Assembly (NCBI GenBank): GCA_964471755.1
Contig: CAYYJM010000166.1
Coordinates: 1-14,134, forward strand
Length of the DNA: 14,134 nt
Direction: 5' to 3'
DNA from: CAYYJM01 sp964471755
Lineage (GTDB): Bacteria; Planctomycetota; Planctomycetia; Gemmatales; Gemmataceae
Of the stretch, positions 1-7,652 are shown piece after piece; positions within the stretch are counted from its first letter, which is position 1; each line of letters begins with the position of its first letter. Under the pieces are notes generated by a model that did not search any database, had not been told where the DNA came from, and worked only from the letters and a program-made list of their open reading frames with translations. A program made the position numbers and the translations under genes.

Positions 1-175
1 GCCGCGCACGCAGCGAGCCTCCAGGCGAGCGGAGTAAGCGCACCGCGACCTGCACGTCAGGGAGAAGTATACGCACCAAAGCCTGCACGTCCGGCCGACG
101 AAGCATTCCACCGCCTTGATGTGCAGGTCGCGGTGCGCTTACTCCGCTCGCCTGGAGGCTCGCTGCGTGCGCGGC
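1..175. repeat. Long inverted repeat (55-bp perfect arms, about 65-bp spacer)
   Basis: Bases 1-55 are the exact reverse complement of bases 121-175. Pairing continues inward through 57-59/117-119, with one G/T mismatch at 56/120. The spacer contains CCTGCACGTC (82-91), which repeats in direct orientation the 10 bases at 49-58. The left arm starts at base 1, so it may extend beyond the window. The right arm ends 11 bp beyond the stop codon of the last gene of the nfeD operon. An ordinary terminator stem is far shorter, so this looks like a head-to-head copy of a dispersed repeat or a miniature element. A fold-back assembly artefact at a contig end cannot be excluded. No coding function was recognised. 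Confidence 0.9.
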
Positions 176-186
176 TCTGACAGACA

Positions 187-666
187 TCACCGGTAGGGCC
201 GCCGACTGCGCGGCGGTTGGAGGATCTCGTTGAGCAGAAATGCCGCCGGCAAGCTGTCGCGATCCTGGAGCAGGCGAACGAGCGTTGGCGTCGCGTTCGA
301 GCCACCCCGACGCTGGGTGGCCGGCACATGGATCGGCTGGCCCGGTAGATCAACCGGAACCACCACCTCCGGCTCCGGAGGCAGGATGATCCGAACAGGC
401 TCCGGCTCCGGGTCCGGCTCGGGGGTTGGCTTCGGCACCGGCGGCTGCGGTCGGCCGGGCCGCTGACGTGGTCGCGCCGTCGGAATGGCCTCCGGCCGGC
501 TGGCCGTTCGCGTGCCGCGCTCACCGCGAGCCTCGGCCAGGAAGCGATCCAGCTCGCTCTGGCCGCTTTCGCGCTCCTCCTCCGAAGGCGGATCCTTCGC
601 GAACAGGAGCGCCAGCAGCACCACCACTGAGACCAGACCCAGGATCAGAATCACCGGCATCCACAT
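187..666 (-). CDS. Small single-pass membrane protein with Pro/Glu-rich tail, third gene of the nfeD-floA operon
   Basis: This 159-residue protein belongs to no family I recognise. Residues 3-23 form one strongly hydrophobic segment (PVILILGLVSVVVLLALLFA) at the extreme N-terminus, followed by an acidic, charged stretch. Residues about 67-105 are a low-complexity Pro/Glu/Asp tract of the PKPTPEPDPEPEP type, and the C-terminus is basic (RSRRPYR). This fits a membrane-anchored protein with an extended linker. The first ATG at 666 is preferred: GGAGG lies 10 bases upstream of it, but 16 bases from the second ATG (660). The gene starts 17 bp after the floA stop codon and is very probably co-transcribed with it, which suggests a role linked to the flotillin/NfeD system. 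The repeated CTCCGG-type DNA encoding the Pro/Glu tract is ordinary low-complexity coding sequence. Confidence 0.75.
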   Translation of the reverse strand: MWMPVILILGLVSVVVLLALLFAKDPPSEEERESGQSELDRFLAEARGERGTRTASRPEAIPTARPRQRPGRPQPPVPKPTPEPDPEPEPVRIILPPEPEVVVPVDLPGQPIHVPATQRRGGSNATPTLVRLLQDRDSLPAAFLLNEILQPPRSRRPYR

Positions 667-683
667 GCGACACGAGCCTCCGG

Positions 684-1766
684 TCAGGTCGTCGGGCGGT
701 CGTGGTTGATCGACGTCGGCGAGGTGACGTTCGCCCCGCCAGCGATGGCCGAGCGCATCTCCGTGTCGGATTGCAGGTTGCGCAGCTGGTAGTAGTCGAG
801 CATGGTCATCTTGCCGTCGCGCAGCGCGTGAGCGATGGCCCGCGGCACCTCGGCCTCGGCCAGCACCAGCGAGGCCCGATTCTCCTCGACCCTGGCGCGC
901 ATCTCCTGTTCCTGGGCCACGGCCAGGGCACGCCGTTTCTCGGCATTCGCCTGGGCGACGCGCAGATCGGCGTCGGCCTGGTTCGCTTGCAGATGGGCAC
1001 CGACGTTGACGCCAACCTCGATCTCGGCCACGTCGATCGAGACGATCTCGAAGGCCGTCTGCGAATCGAGAGCGTTGTTCAGCACGGCCCGCGAGATGAT
1101 GCCCGGATCGGCGAGAACCTCGGTGTGAAACTCGGCACTGCCGATCGCCTTGACAATGCCCTCGCCGACGCGAGCGATGATCGTCTCCTCGGTCGCGCCG
1201 CCGATCAGGCCCTTGAGCTTGGTCCGCACGGTGACGCGGGCTCGCACCTTGAGCTGAATACCATTGCGGCAGACGCCCTCCAGGCTGGCCTTGCCCTTGC
1301 GCGAATCGGGACAGTCGATCACCTTCGGATCGACGCTGCGACTGACGGCTTCCTCGATGTCACGGCCGGCCAGGTCGATGGCGGCGGCCACGCTCCAGTC
1401 GAGGTCCATCTTCGCCTTGCGCGCGGCGATGACGGCCTTGACCACCTTGTCGAGCCGACCACCGGCCAGGACGTGCGCCTCCAGATCCTGAACGCGCACC
1501 TCGGCATCGGGGACGCCGGCCTGGACGAGGGCGATCTTGCGATCGACGACATCGACGTAGTTCAGGCCGAGAATCTTCATGCGGACCATGGCGATGATGC
1601 CGACGCCGGCTCCGGTGAAGAAGCTCCGCATCCACAGGTGCAGGAAGCTGAAGAAGACGTAGACAAAGATCAGGATGAACAGACCGCCGATGGCCAGGAC
1701 GGCCCACAGCCAGGGGTAGTCCTGCAACAGGTTCGGCAGCCCATTCGCCAGCGGCAAGTTCTGCAT
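684..1766 (-). CDS. floA: Flotillin-like protein FloA
   Basis: This 360-residue protein matches the bacterial flotillin-like FloA family, which organises functional membrane microdomains. Residues about 18-46 are a long hydrophobic membrane segment (LWAVLAIGGLFILIFVYVFF). A SPFH-type domain follows, with family-typical stretches such as VQAGVPDAEVRVQDLEAHVLAGG, LDWSVAAAIDLAGRDIEEAV and the GVNVGAHLQANQADADLRVAQANAEKRRA region, where the Ala/Glu-rich oligomerisation helices begin. It is slightly longer than B. subtilis FloA (about 330 residues) because of a divergent C-terminal tail. The start is supported by GAGGT 7 bases upstream of the ATG. The gene lies 39 bp downstream of nfeD, in the usual bacterial nfeD-floA order, and presumably shares the nfeD promoter. 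Confidence 0.95.
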   Translation of the reverse strand: MQNLPLANGLPNLLQDYPWLWAVLAIGGLFILIFVYVFFSFLHLWMRSFFTGAGVGIIAMVRMKILGLNYVDVVDRKIALVQAGVPDAEVRVQDLEAHVLAGGRLDKVVKAVIAARKAKMDLDWSVAAAIDLAGRDIEEAVSRSVDPKVIDCPDSRKGKASLEGVCRNGIQLKVRARVTVRTKLKGLIGGATEETIIARVGEGIVKAIGSAEFHTEVLADPGIISRAVLNNALDSQTAFEIVSIDVAEIEVGVNVGAHLQANQADADLRVAQANAEKRRALAVAQEQEMRARVEENRASLVLAEAEVPRAIAHALRDGKMTMLDYYQLRNLQSDTEMRSAIAGGANVTSPTSINHDRPTT

Positions 1767-1805
1767 GGTTCAAACCTCGGTAGAAATCCGGCGGCGGATC
1801 TCCCC

Positions 1806-3977
1806 TCAGATCTCCTTCACGACAACACGGTTGCCCTCGATCTCGACGATCTGCACGCGCGTGCCGGGGACGATGTAACCGCCCTCCGCGACAACGTCGA
1901 GAAAGCGGTCGCCGACCTGCATCTTGCCGGAGGGCCGGAGCGGCGTCGCGGCCACGCCGATGGCACCGAGCAACTCCTCGACATCGTCTTCCTCCAGGGC
2001 GGGGCCGGCCGTCTCGCCCTCTGTGGGAACGGCCGGGTGGAGCATCAGTTGATTGACGAACGGCAGGTGCGGCATGTAGCGGATCAGAACCACGGCCATC
2101 ACGATGGCCAGGAACATTCCCAGCAGCAAATACCCCATCTGGTTGGTGAGGTTGACCCAGTCGTCCTGGGATCGCGGGATCTCGCCGACGGCGATCAGAG
2201 CCAGGGCGGCGAGAATGCACAGGATGCCGCCAAGGCCGCAGACGGCGAACCCCGGCAGAATGAAGATCTCGATCGCCAGGAGGATCAGACCCAGCAGGAA
2301 CAGCAAGAGGGCCAGCCAGACGATCTCTCCATTGAAGCGCGAATGGGACCAGAAGTAGAGGACGAAACAGATGGCCGAGATCACGCCCGGAGCGGTGACG
2401 CCGGGCATCTTCAGCTCGAGGATCAGGCAGGTGATCGCCACCATGATCAGGACGTAACTCGTCCACGGATCACGCAGGAAATCGGCGATCCGCTCCAGCA
2501 GATCGCCGTCGAGCGACTGGACCTGACCCGGCGTAACGCCCGCACGCTCGGCGACCTGATCGAGCGACTCGGCCAGGCTCTCGGCCAGGCCGTATTCCCG
2601 GGCCCGCTCGGCCGTCAGGGTCAGGAACTGATCGCGATCCTTCTCGTTGGCCGGCTTGACCGTCTCGATCGTGTGCCAGCGCTGCGGGCCGTTGTCGCGC
2701 AGGAACGTGGCGTCGTCGATGAAGCGCTTCTCGCTGTCTCCCTTGACGCTCTTGACCCAGCGGATGTGCAGCTTGCGGTCCAGCATCCCCTGAGCGATGA
2801 CCGGCGGGTAGAACTTGCGCGTGGCGACATCGACGAGAACCTCGTTGACCTCGTCCAGACGCTGGGGGTGTGTTTGCAGGTAGCCCTCGAAGTCGCCGAG
2901 GTGGGCTCCGGGATGCATGACGATCTGATCGCAGGCGAAGGCGAGGATCGTGGCCAGGTTGCGGGCCGCCGGTTTGACGTAGGCGATGGTGAAGATCGGC
3001 CGCTCCTGCGTACTCAGCGCGATCAGCTGGTTGGCGACATCGCGGGCCGCGCCAATGTCACCGTCACCGCAGGCCAGCTCGACGAGGACGACGGTCGCCT
3101 TCAGCTCACGAGCGGCCTTCAGGCGGCGCTGCATCTTCTCGCGCGTCTCGCCGTTGATCGGACCCGCGATCAGGGTCTTGCAGACGACCGGATTGACCGG
3201 CGTCTGCCGCAGCACGGAGGCTGGCAGACCGTAGGCGTGAAGAACGTCCTGAAGCGAGTTGCGCGGATCGCCCTTGGCGAAGCCGTAGATCTGGGCCTTC
3301 TCGTAGGTGAACGATGCCAGGGTGCCAGGGCCGAGGCCGGGAACGACGACCCCTTCCGGCCGGGGACGGTCGCGACCATCCCGATAACGATCTCCGGCCA
3401 CACCGGCAGGAACCTGGAGAACCTCCACATCCGGATCGTACAGCTTGCGGATCAGGGCGCGGGGATAATCCCCCGCTGGGATCGTCTCGTAGGCTCTGCG
3501 TTCCAGTTCCTCCAGGCCGCGTTCCATGCCGGCGACCGGACCGAGGACCGCCAGGGGCTGGCGCGAGAAGGCGATCTCGGAGCAGGCCAGGACCGGCAGC
3601 ACGGAATGACGCGACACCTCGCCATGAACGTAGGCGATGGTACGGACGCCCCGTTGTTCCAGGGCGCGGAGTCGGCGGGCCAACTCGTAGCAGGCCCCGA
3701 AGTTGTCGCTGCGATTGGGCTGACCGTCCGGGTTGAAGTCGAACACGATCTTGAACACACCCGGCGTGCCCTGCTCCTTGCGGCGGGCCTCGAACGCCTT
3801 CAGCGGTGCGTCCACCGTGGTCAGCACGGTGCCGCCCACTTCGAGAATATTCTTCGAGGAGACGGGGACGACGAGGCCGGTCGTCGGCTCCGCCCGCGTG
3901 GTCTGGCTGACGAGCAGCAGACCGAGCAGGATCAGGGCCAGGCGATTGAGCGAGCCAGGGAACGATTTCACAACCAT
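1806..3977 (-). CDS. nfeD: NfeD family protein with two ClpP-like repeats lacking the catalytic Ser
   Basis: This is a 723-residue long-form NfeD. Residues 1-29 look like a signal peptide (LALILLGLLLVSQTTRA). Two ClpP/SppA-like crotonase-fold repeats follow, about 34-220 and 263-480. About five hydrophobic segments lie at 506-633, and a C-terminal OB-fold NfeD domain at about 669-723 (PSGKMQVGDRFLDVVAEGG). In known NfeD proteases the nucleophile lies in an AASAG-type motif. Here the equivalent of the second repeat reads AARNLAT (337-343), with Asn340 at the Ser position. The first repeat reads VSRHSVLPVLACSEI (121-135), also without a Ser at the aligned place. Proteolysis is therefore doubtful. 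The start at 3977 rather than upstream (4085) is chosen because a strong promoter lies at 4013-4042 and the signal peptide begins here. The gene leads the operon with floA. Confidence 0.9.
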   Translation of the reverse strand: MVVKSFPGSLNRLALILLGLLLVSQTTRAEPTTGLVVPVSSKNILEVGGTVLTTVDAPLKAFEARRKEQGTPGVFKIVFDFNPDGQPNRSDNFGACYELARRLRALEQRGVRTIAYVHGEVSRHSVLPVLACSEIAFSRQPLAVLGPVAGMERGLEELERRAYETIPAGDYPRALIRKLYDPDVEVLQVPAGVAGDRYRDGRDRPRPEGVVVPGLGPGTLASFTYEKAQIYGFAKGDPRNSLQDVLHAYGLPASVLRQTPVNPVVCKTLIAGPINGETREKMQRRLKAARELKATVVLVELACGDGDIGAARDVANQLIALSTQERPIFTIAYVKPAARNLATILAFACDQIVMHPGAHLGDFEGYLQTHPQRLDEVNEVLVDVATRKFYPPVIAQGMLDRKLHIRWVKSVKGDSEKRFIDDATFLRDNGPQRWHTIETVKPANEKDRDQFLTLTAERAREYGLAESLAESLDQVAERAGVTPGQVQSLDGDLLERIADFLRDPWTSYVLIMVAITCLILELKMPGVTAPGVISAICFVLYFWSHSRFNGEIVWLALLLFLLGLILLAIEIFILPGFAVCGLGGILCILAALALIAVGEIPRSQDDWVNLTNQMGYLLLGMFLAIVMAVVLIRYMPHLPFVNQLMLHPAVPTEGETAGPALEEDDVEELLGAIGVAATPLRPSGKMQVGDRFLDVVAEGGYIVPGTRVQIVEIEGNRVVVKEI

Positions 3978-4012
3978 GATGCTCTCGTGGCAAGGATCCC
4001 GGGTTCGCTGTG

Positions 4013-4042
4013 ATTGTATCGCTTTTCCGTAGGCCCTGTCAA
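4013..4042 (-). promoter_or_regulatory. Sigma70-type promoter of the nfeD-floA operon
   Basis: On the minus strand, TTGACA (4042-4037, a perfect -35) is followed after 18 bp by TACAAT (4018-4013, 5 of 6 to TATAAT). Transcription would begin near 4006, giving a leader of about 28 nt before the ATG at 3977. This decides the nfeD start, since the further-upstream ATG at 4085 would lie before the promoter. Confidence 0.7.
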
Positions 4043-4158
4043 AAGGCACTCCCCTGTAGGTATTTCGTGGTCGGCCTCTCGTCATTTGACCGCCGCTGGC
4101 CTTTGCTCCGTTCGCGAGCCATATTTCCGACAGACCCCGACTGCCAGGAGATCCGGCG

Positions 4159-5646
4159 ATGACCGCAGCGGCGTTGTTTCTCTGTCTTGGCCTGCCTGGC
4201 CCGATCGATCTGTCCTTTCCTCGGGGCAGCCTGTCCGGCTGGGAGGGGACCGGCTTTCGTGCCGCCAGCCTGACCGGAGGACCATCGCTCCGCTGGGGCG
4301 TCCAGAGTGGGGACGCCGGCGTTCCCAGTCGTACGGCCTTGCTCCATCAGACGTTCACGCTGCCGGCGGACGCCGATTCGCTGGTCTTTCAGGCCGCCGC
4401 GCTCCGACCCGCGGGTCTGAGCGATGACCGCAAGCTCGACGTGCTGCTCGAACTGCCCGGCGGTGTCTACCTGCGCCGCCAGGACAACGGGCCTCTGCCA
4501 CGATGCCAGGCCGGTCGGCTGGCCGACTACTGCTTCGCCGTCGCCGAACACGCCGGCAAGACGGTGCGTCTGCTGCTGATCGATCAGGACACCCGACCGG
4601 GCTGCGGCCTGATCTGCTCGGGCTTCCGGATCGTGCCGCGAACGACCGTCGCCCGGATCGACCCGCAGTCGGTCGGCGAAATCCAGCTGGTCCGCGATCT
4701 GCAACGGCTCGTCCAGGGCACGGAGCGGGCCGTCGGTCGGCTCGATAGCCGACACTTCGTGGCGATGGGCACGGCCAGTGACGAGATGCTCGAACTGATG
4801 CTCTTTCACGGCGAATGGATCTACCCGGAGTTCCTGGCCCATTTCCGCGAGAAGGGCTTTGCTCTCAAGCCGCCGAGCGGCCGGCTTCAGATGGTCGCTC
4901 TCGATGACCAGGCGACGTTCGAGGCGTACCTCGGCCGGCGCATGCCGGACAACGTCACGGGGATCTACCATCCCGAATCGAATCGGCTGGTGGTGTACGA
5001 CTTCGCTCGCAACCGAGCCTTCGCCGCCCAGCGGGAAGCCATCGAGGCGAGCCTGCGTGAACGTCAGCGTCAGCGGCCATCGCTGGTCCAGGCACGCCAG
5101 CTCGGCACGTTTCGCCGCAACGTGGGCGACTTCCAGGCCACCGTGAACACCGCGACGATCATGCACGAACTGGCCCATCAACTGTCGTTCAACTGTGGCC
5201 TGCTCAATCGCGAGGGAGACACGCCGGCCTGGCTGGCCGAGGGCCTGGCCGTCTACTTCGAGCCGACAATCAACGGTCACTGGCAGGGGCCGGACGCTCC
5301 GAACCGACCCCGCGCAAGCGACCTGGCCCGCGCCTTGAAGCAGGATCGTCTGCTGTCTCTGCGCGAACTGGTGGCCGATGACACCTGGTTGACACGGGGA
5401 ACGCGCGAGCAGGTGCTGCTCGGCTACGCTCAGGGTTGGGCACTATTCCGCCTGCTCATGCGCGAGCGGCCGCGTGCCCTGCGGCGCTATTTGGAGATGA
5501 TCGCCACGCGCCGGACGCCGGACCATCGCTGGACCGACTTCGGCGAATGCTTCGGGGCGAGCCTGGAACCGCGCTACCGAGAATACCTCCTGGAGGTCGC
5601 CCAGCAGGAGGGAGGCAATCTCCCGCGTGAGCGTGGGATCAGATGA
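4159..5646 (+). CDS. Secreted DUF1570-like zinc metalloprotease (gluzincin type)
   Basis: This 495-residue protein starts with a short hydrophobic export signal (MTAAALFLCLGLPGP). Residues about 17-160 look beta-rich, with no firm family. The C-terminal half is peptidase-like: THE zinc motif HELAH at 336-340 within TATIMHELAHQLSFNCG, then WLAEGLAVYFE (358-368) with Glu361 as the likely third zinc ligand. This arrangement matches the DUF1570 proteins common in planctomycetes. The catalytic residues look intact, so an active secreted or periplasmic peptidase is expected; the substrate is unknown. AGGAG lies 8 bases upstream of the ATG. The gene diverges from nfeD across a 181-bp spacer, and its last 8 bases overlap the end of the convergent glgC. 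No convincing plus-strand promoter was seen in the spacer. Confidence 0.85.
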   Translation: MTAAALFLCLGLPGPIDLSFPRGSLSGWEGTGFRAASLTGGPSLRWGVQSGDAGVPSRTALLHQTFTLPADADSLVFQAAALRPAGLSDDRKLDVLLELPGGVYLRRQDNGPLPRCQAGRLADYCFAVAEHAGKTVRLLLIDQDTRPGCGLICSGFRIVPRTTVARIDPQSVGEIQLVRDLQRLVQGTERAVGRLDSRHFVAMGTASDEMLELMLFHGEWIYPEFLAHFREKGFALKPPSGRLQMVALDDQATFEAYLGRRMPDNVTGIYHPESNRLVVYDFARNRAFAAQREAIEASLRERQRQRPSLVQARQLGTFRRNVGDFQATVNTATIMHELAHQLSFNCGLLNREGDTPAWLAEGLAVYFEPTINGHWQGPDAPNRPRASDLARALKQDRLLSLRELVADDTWLTRGTREQVLLGYAQGWALFRLLMRERPRALRRYLEMIATRRTPDHRWTDFGECFGASLEPRYREYLLEVAQQEGGNLPRERGIR

Positions 5647-6943
5647 TGGTGCCATCGGGGATGACCGAGCCGCGCGGAATACAGACGATGCCGTCACGGA
5701 TGACGTAGTTCTCCGCCTCGGCGTTCTCGATGCCCTTCTCGTTCACGATGCGGACGTTGGCTCCGATGCGGCAGTCCTTGTCCAGGATGGCCCGCTCGAT
5801 GACGGCGTCATGGCCGACCGTGAGATTCGGAACCTCACGCTCCCGGTTGCGCTGGCGGTCCAGGTCTGTCTCGATCCGATCCGCACCGATCATGACGACC
5901 TCGCGCAGGGTGGCGTTCCGACCGATCCGGCTACGGACGCCGATGACGCTGCGCTCGATGTTCGCGCCGCTCTCGATGACGCAACCGTCGCTGATGAGGA
6001 CTTCCTTCATGGTGGCGTTGCAGATGCGCGAGGCGGGCAGGAAACGCATCCGCGTGAAGATGACGCCCTCGGGGCTGTTGAAGTCGAACGGCGGGCTATC
6101 GCTGGCGAGAGCAAGGCTCGCCTCGTGGTAGGCCTTGATCGTGCCGAGGTCTTCCCAGTAGCCGTCGAAGAGGTAGGCCTGGACCTTGTAGTTGGCGATG
6201 GCCTGGGCCCGCAGCGAGCGCGGGAAGATCTCTTTGCCGAAGTCGGCGGCCAGCGGCTGCGAGTAGAGCAGCTCCAGCAAGGCTTTCCGCGAGAAGAGGT
6301 AGATGCCCATGCTGGCGACGAAGGGCCGACCCGTGGCATCGACGCCGAACCGTCGGGCCCATTCCGGCGGCGTCGCCAGGGGAGCGATCGCCTCCTCGGT
6401 CTGCGGCTTCTCGACGAAACCAGTCACCTTGCCGGAGTCGTCCACCTGGACGATGCCCAGGCCGGGCACCTGATCACGCGGCACGGGCAGCACCGCGATG
6501 GTGATGTCCGCCTTCGTGTTCTGGTGCGTCTCCATCAGCTTGCGGAAGTCCATGCGGTAGAGCTGGTCGCCGGACAGGATCAGCACATGCGAGCAGGCGT
6601 CGTCCTGGACGTAGCGGATCTGCTGACGAACGGCGTCGGCGGTGCCCTGATACCAGTCGGCCGTCTCGTTGGTCTGCTGGGCGGCCAGGACCTCGACGAA
6701 GCCGCGCGAGAACATGTCGAACTTGTAGGTGTTGGCGATGTGCCGGTGCAGGCTCACGCTCAGGAACTGCGTCAGGACGTAGATGCGGTTGAGGCCGCTG
6801 TTGATGCAGTTACTGATGGGGATGTCGATCAGGCGATACTTCCCGCCGACCGGGACGGCCGGCTTGCTGCGGAGTTTGGTGAGCGGATACAGGCGGGTGC
6901 CGCGACCGCCTCCCAGGATCAAGCTGAGTACGTCGGGTGTCAT
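5639..6943 (-). CDS. glgC: Glucose-1-phosphate adenylyltransferase (ADP-glucose pyrophosphorylase)
   Basis: This 434-residue enzyme makes ADP-glucose from glucose-1-phosphate and ATP, the committed step of bacterial glycogen synthesis in the cytoplasm. The N-terminal nucleotidyltransferase domain shows GGGRGTRLYPLT (11-22), KPAVPVGGKYRLIDIPISNC, the YQGTADAVRQ segment, SGDQLYRMD and FVEKP. Later come ASMGIYLF and GYWEDLGT. The C-terminus is a left-handed beta-helix (GCVIESGANIERSVIGVRSRIG). The length and the long helix insert (DRIETDLDRQRNR) resemble the cyanobacterial/plant-type branch. AGAGG lies 7 bases upstream of the ATG. No other glycogen gene is adjacent. The nearby csrA suggests possible post-transcriptional control, since E. 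coli glgC is a classic CsrA target. Confidence 0.95.
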   Translation of the reverse strand: MTPDVLSLILGGGRGTRLYPLTKLRSKPAVPVGGKYRLIDIPISNCINSGLNRIYVLTQFLSVSLHRHIANTYKFDMFSRGFVEVLAAQQTNETADWYQGTADAVRQQIRYVQDDACSHVLILSGDQLYRMDFRKLMETHQNTKADITIAVLPVPRDQVPGLGIVQVDDSGKVTGFVEKPQTEEAIAPLATPPEWARRFGVDATGRPFVASMGIYLFSRKALLELLYSQPLAADFGKEIFPRSLRAQAIANYKVQAYLFDGYWEDLGTIKAYHEASLALASDSPPFDFNSPEGVIFTRMRFLPASRICNATMKEVLISDGCVIESGANIERSVIGVRSRIGRNATLREVVMIGADRIETDLDRQRNREREVPNLTVGHDAVIERAILDKDCRIGANVRIVNEKGIENAEAENYVIRDGIVCIPRGSVIPDGTII

Positions 6944-7015
6944 GGGAGAGCCTCTCGGAGGGGCATTGCGAGTTCGTTCGTCGGCCGATCCGTCGAGCCT
7001 GCGTTCAGTCCTGGC

Positions 7016-7024
7016 ATTCTATCA
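7016..7024 (-). promoter_or_regulatory. Candidate extended -10 promoter of glgC
   Basis: The minus strand reads TGATAGAAT, an extended -10 with TAGAAT 5 of 6 to consensus. No good -35 lies 17-18 bp upstream, which is acceptable for extended -10 promoters. The implied leader is about 66 nt. Evidence is by motif only. Confidence 0.35.
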
Positions 7025-7153
7025 GCCCGTCGAGGTCGGCGGCAGACTGAATTTCCGCGACGAGGGAGGAAAACCAGCGGCGGCCCGCCCCGGCCCGAGC
7101 GGATCAACTGGACGCGAAACTCGGAAAAACCCGCACAAACCTCCGCTCCACCC

Positions 7154-7182
7154 TTGATCCGCATCCGGAGAACCTGTACTAT
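7154..7182 (+). promoter_or_regulatory. Candidate sigma70-type promoter before the small ORF and csrA
   Basis: TTGATC (7154-7159) is followed after exactly 17 bp by TACTAT (7177-7182), giving 4 of 6 and 5 of 6 matches. The expected start near 7189 leaves a leader of about 27 nt before the ATG at 7216. It is divergent from glgC, and it could also feed csrA if no promoter lies closer. Confidence 0.5.
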
Positions 7183-7215
7183 TGTTACGAACACATGCGT
7201 ACAGGAGGAAGCGAG

Positions 7216-7392
7216 ATGCACCACACTGTGACGACTCCCTCTCAACCAACCTCGGTGACGTTACCATCGGTTTCGACTCCCGTCCGGGCGGTGCGGGTCA
7301 TCGTGGTCCGGGAAGGCCGGGTGATTTCGCCGCGCAAGAAAAAGATCGCACCGCGAACTCTGACATTGGCATCCGACTTGCACATGTCCTGA
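7216..7392 (+). CDS. Small hypothetical protein, 58 residues
   Basis: This short ORF has no recognised family. The N-terminal half is rich in Thr, Ser, Pro and Val (HHTVTTPSQPTSVTLPSV). The second half is basic (VREGRVISPRKKKIAPR), which could bind nucleic acid or membrane but shows no domain. Support for its reality is contextual: a well-spaced promoter at 7154-7182 and a strong Shine-Dalgarno sequence (AGGAGG, 7 bases before this ATG). An in-frame ATG at 7195 would lack that site and falls within the expected leader. GC-rich third positions in the second half also look coding. The gene ends 260 bp before csrA on the same strand. It could instead be a leader peptide or a spurious ORF. Confidence 0.5.
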   Translation: MHHTVTTPSQPTSVTLPSVSTPVRAVRVIVVREGRVISPRKKKIAPRTLTLASDLHMS

Positions 7393-7652
7393 TCGACCCG
7401 GATGGGTTGTGCCGATTCCGCCGTCTTTACGATTCATGGAGTTTGCCGAAAGTAACGGCTGGCATCGGCGTAGGGAAGAGAACCCGGGTAAAGAAGAGAC
7501 TCCCAGATCGGCCGCCCTCCTGGGAATGCAGAAACGAACGCAGGATCGCCGAAGTTGTTCAGGTGAGCTGCCCTGCAAGAGGCACTGGTGTTTTGCACTC
7601 GGGCTAGCACCCTGTTCACAACATCCGCTGGATGAAGCACGGAGGTATCCAC
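7393..7652 (+). other. Non-coding spacer / possible csrA leader
   Basis: No gene is supported on either strand in these 260 bases; the ORFs crossing it are shadows. Several GGA triplets are present, the last (ACGGAGG) being the csrA Shine-Dalgarno itself. No convincing promoter was found, so csrA may be read from the upstream promoter at 7154-7182. Confidence 0.5.

Noticed and set aside
361..430. Tandem CTCCGG-type repeat
   Set aside because: It simply encodes the Pro/Glu-rich tract of the small membrane protein and has no regular unit length.
57..524. 155-residue minus-strand ORF crossing the inverted repeat
   Set aside because: It overlaps the better supported 159-residue gene in another frame on the same strand, and its Arg/Ser-rich composition is that of a shadow frame.
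426..4013. 1195-residue plus-strand ORF opposite floA and nfeD
   Set aside because: It is the antisense of two clear coding genes. The Asp/Gly/His/Leu/Arg-rich, repetitive composition is typical of a reversed GC-rich coding frame, and no family is recognisable.
4039..5280. 413-residue minus-strand ORF opposite the DUF1570-like gene
   Set aside because: Antisense shadow of the HELAH metalloprotease gene; it would also cover the nfeD promoter.
5627..7231. 534-residue plus-strand ORF opposite glgC
   Set aside because: Exact antisense of glgC, with the same shadow composition and no credible start site or domain.
7586..7602. Possible sigma54 promoter (GGCAC...TTGCA) before csrA
   Set aside because: The spacing between the GG and GC elements is two bases too long for a sigma54 site, and the flanking consensus is poor.
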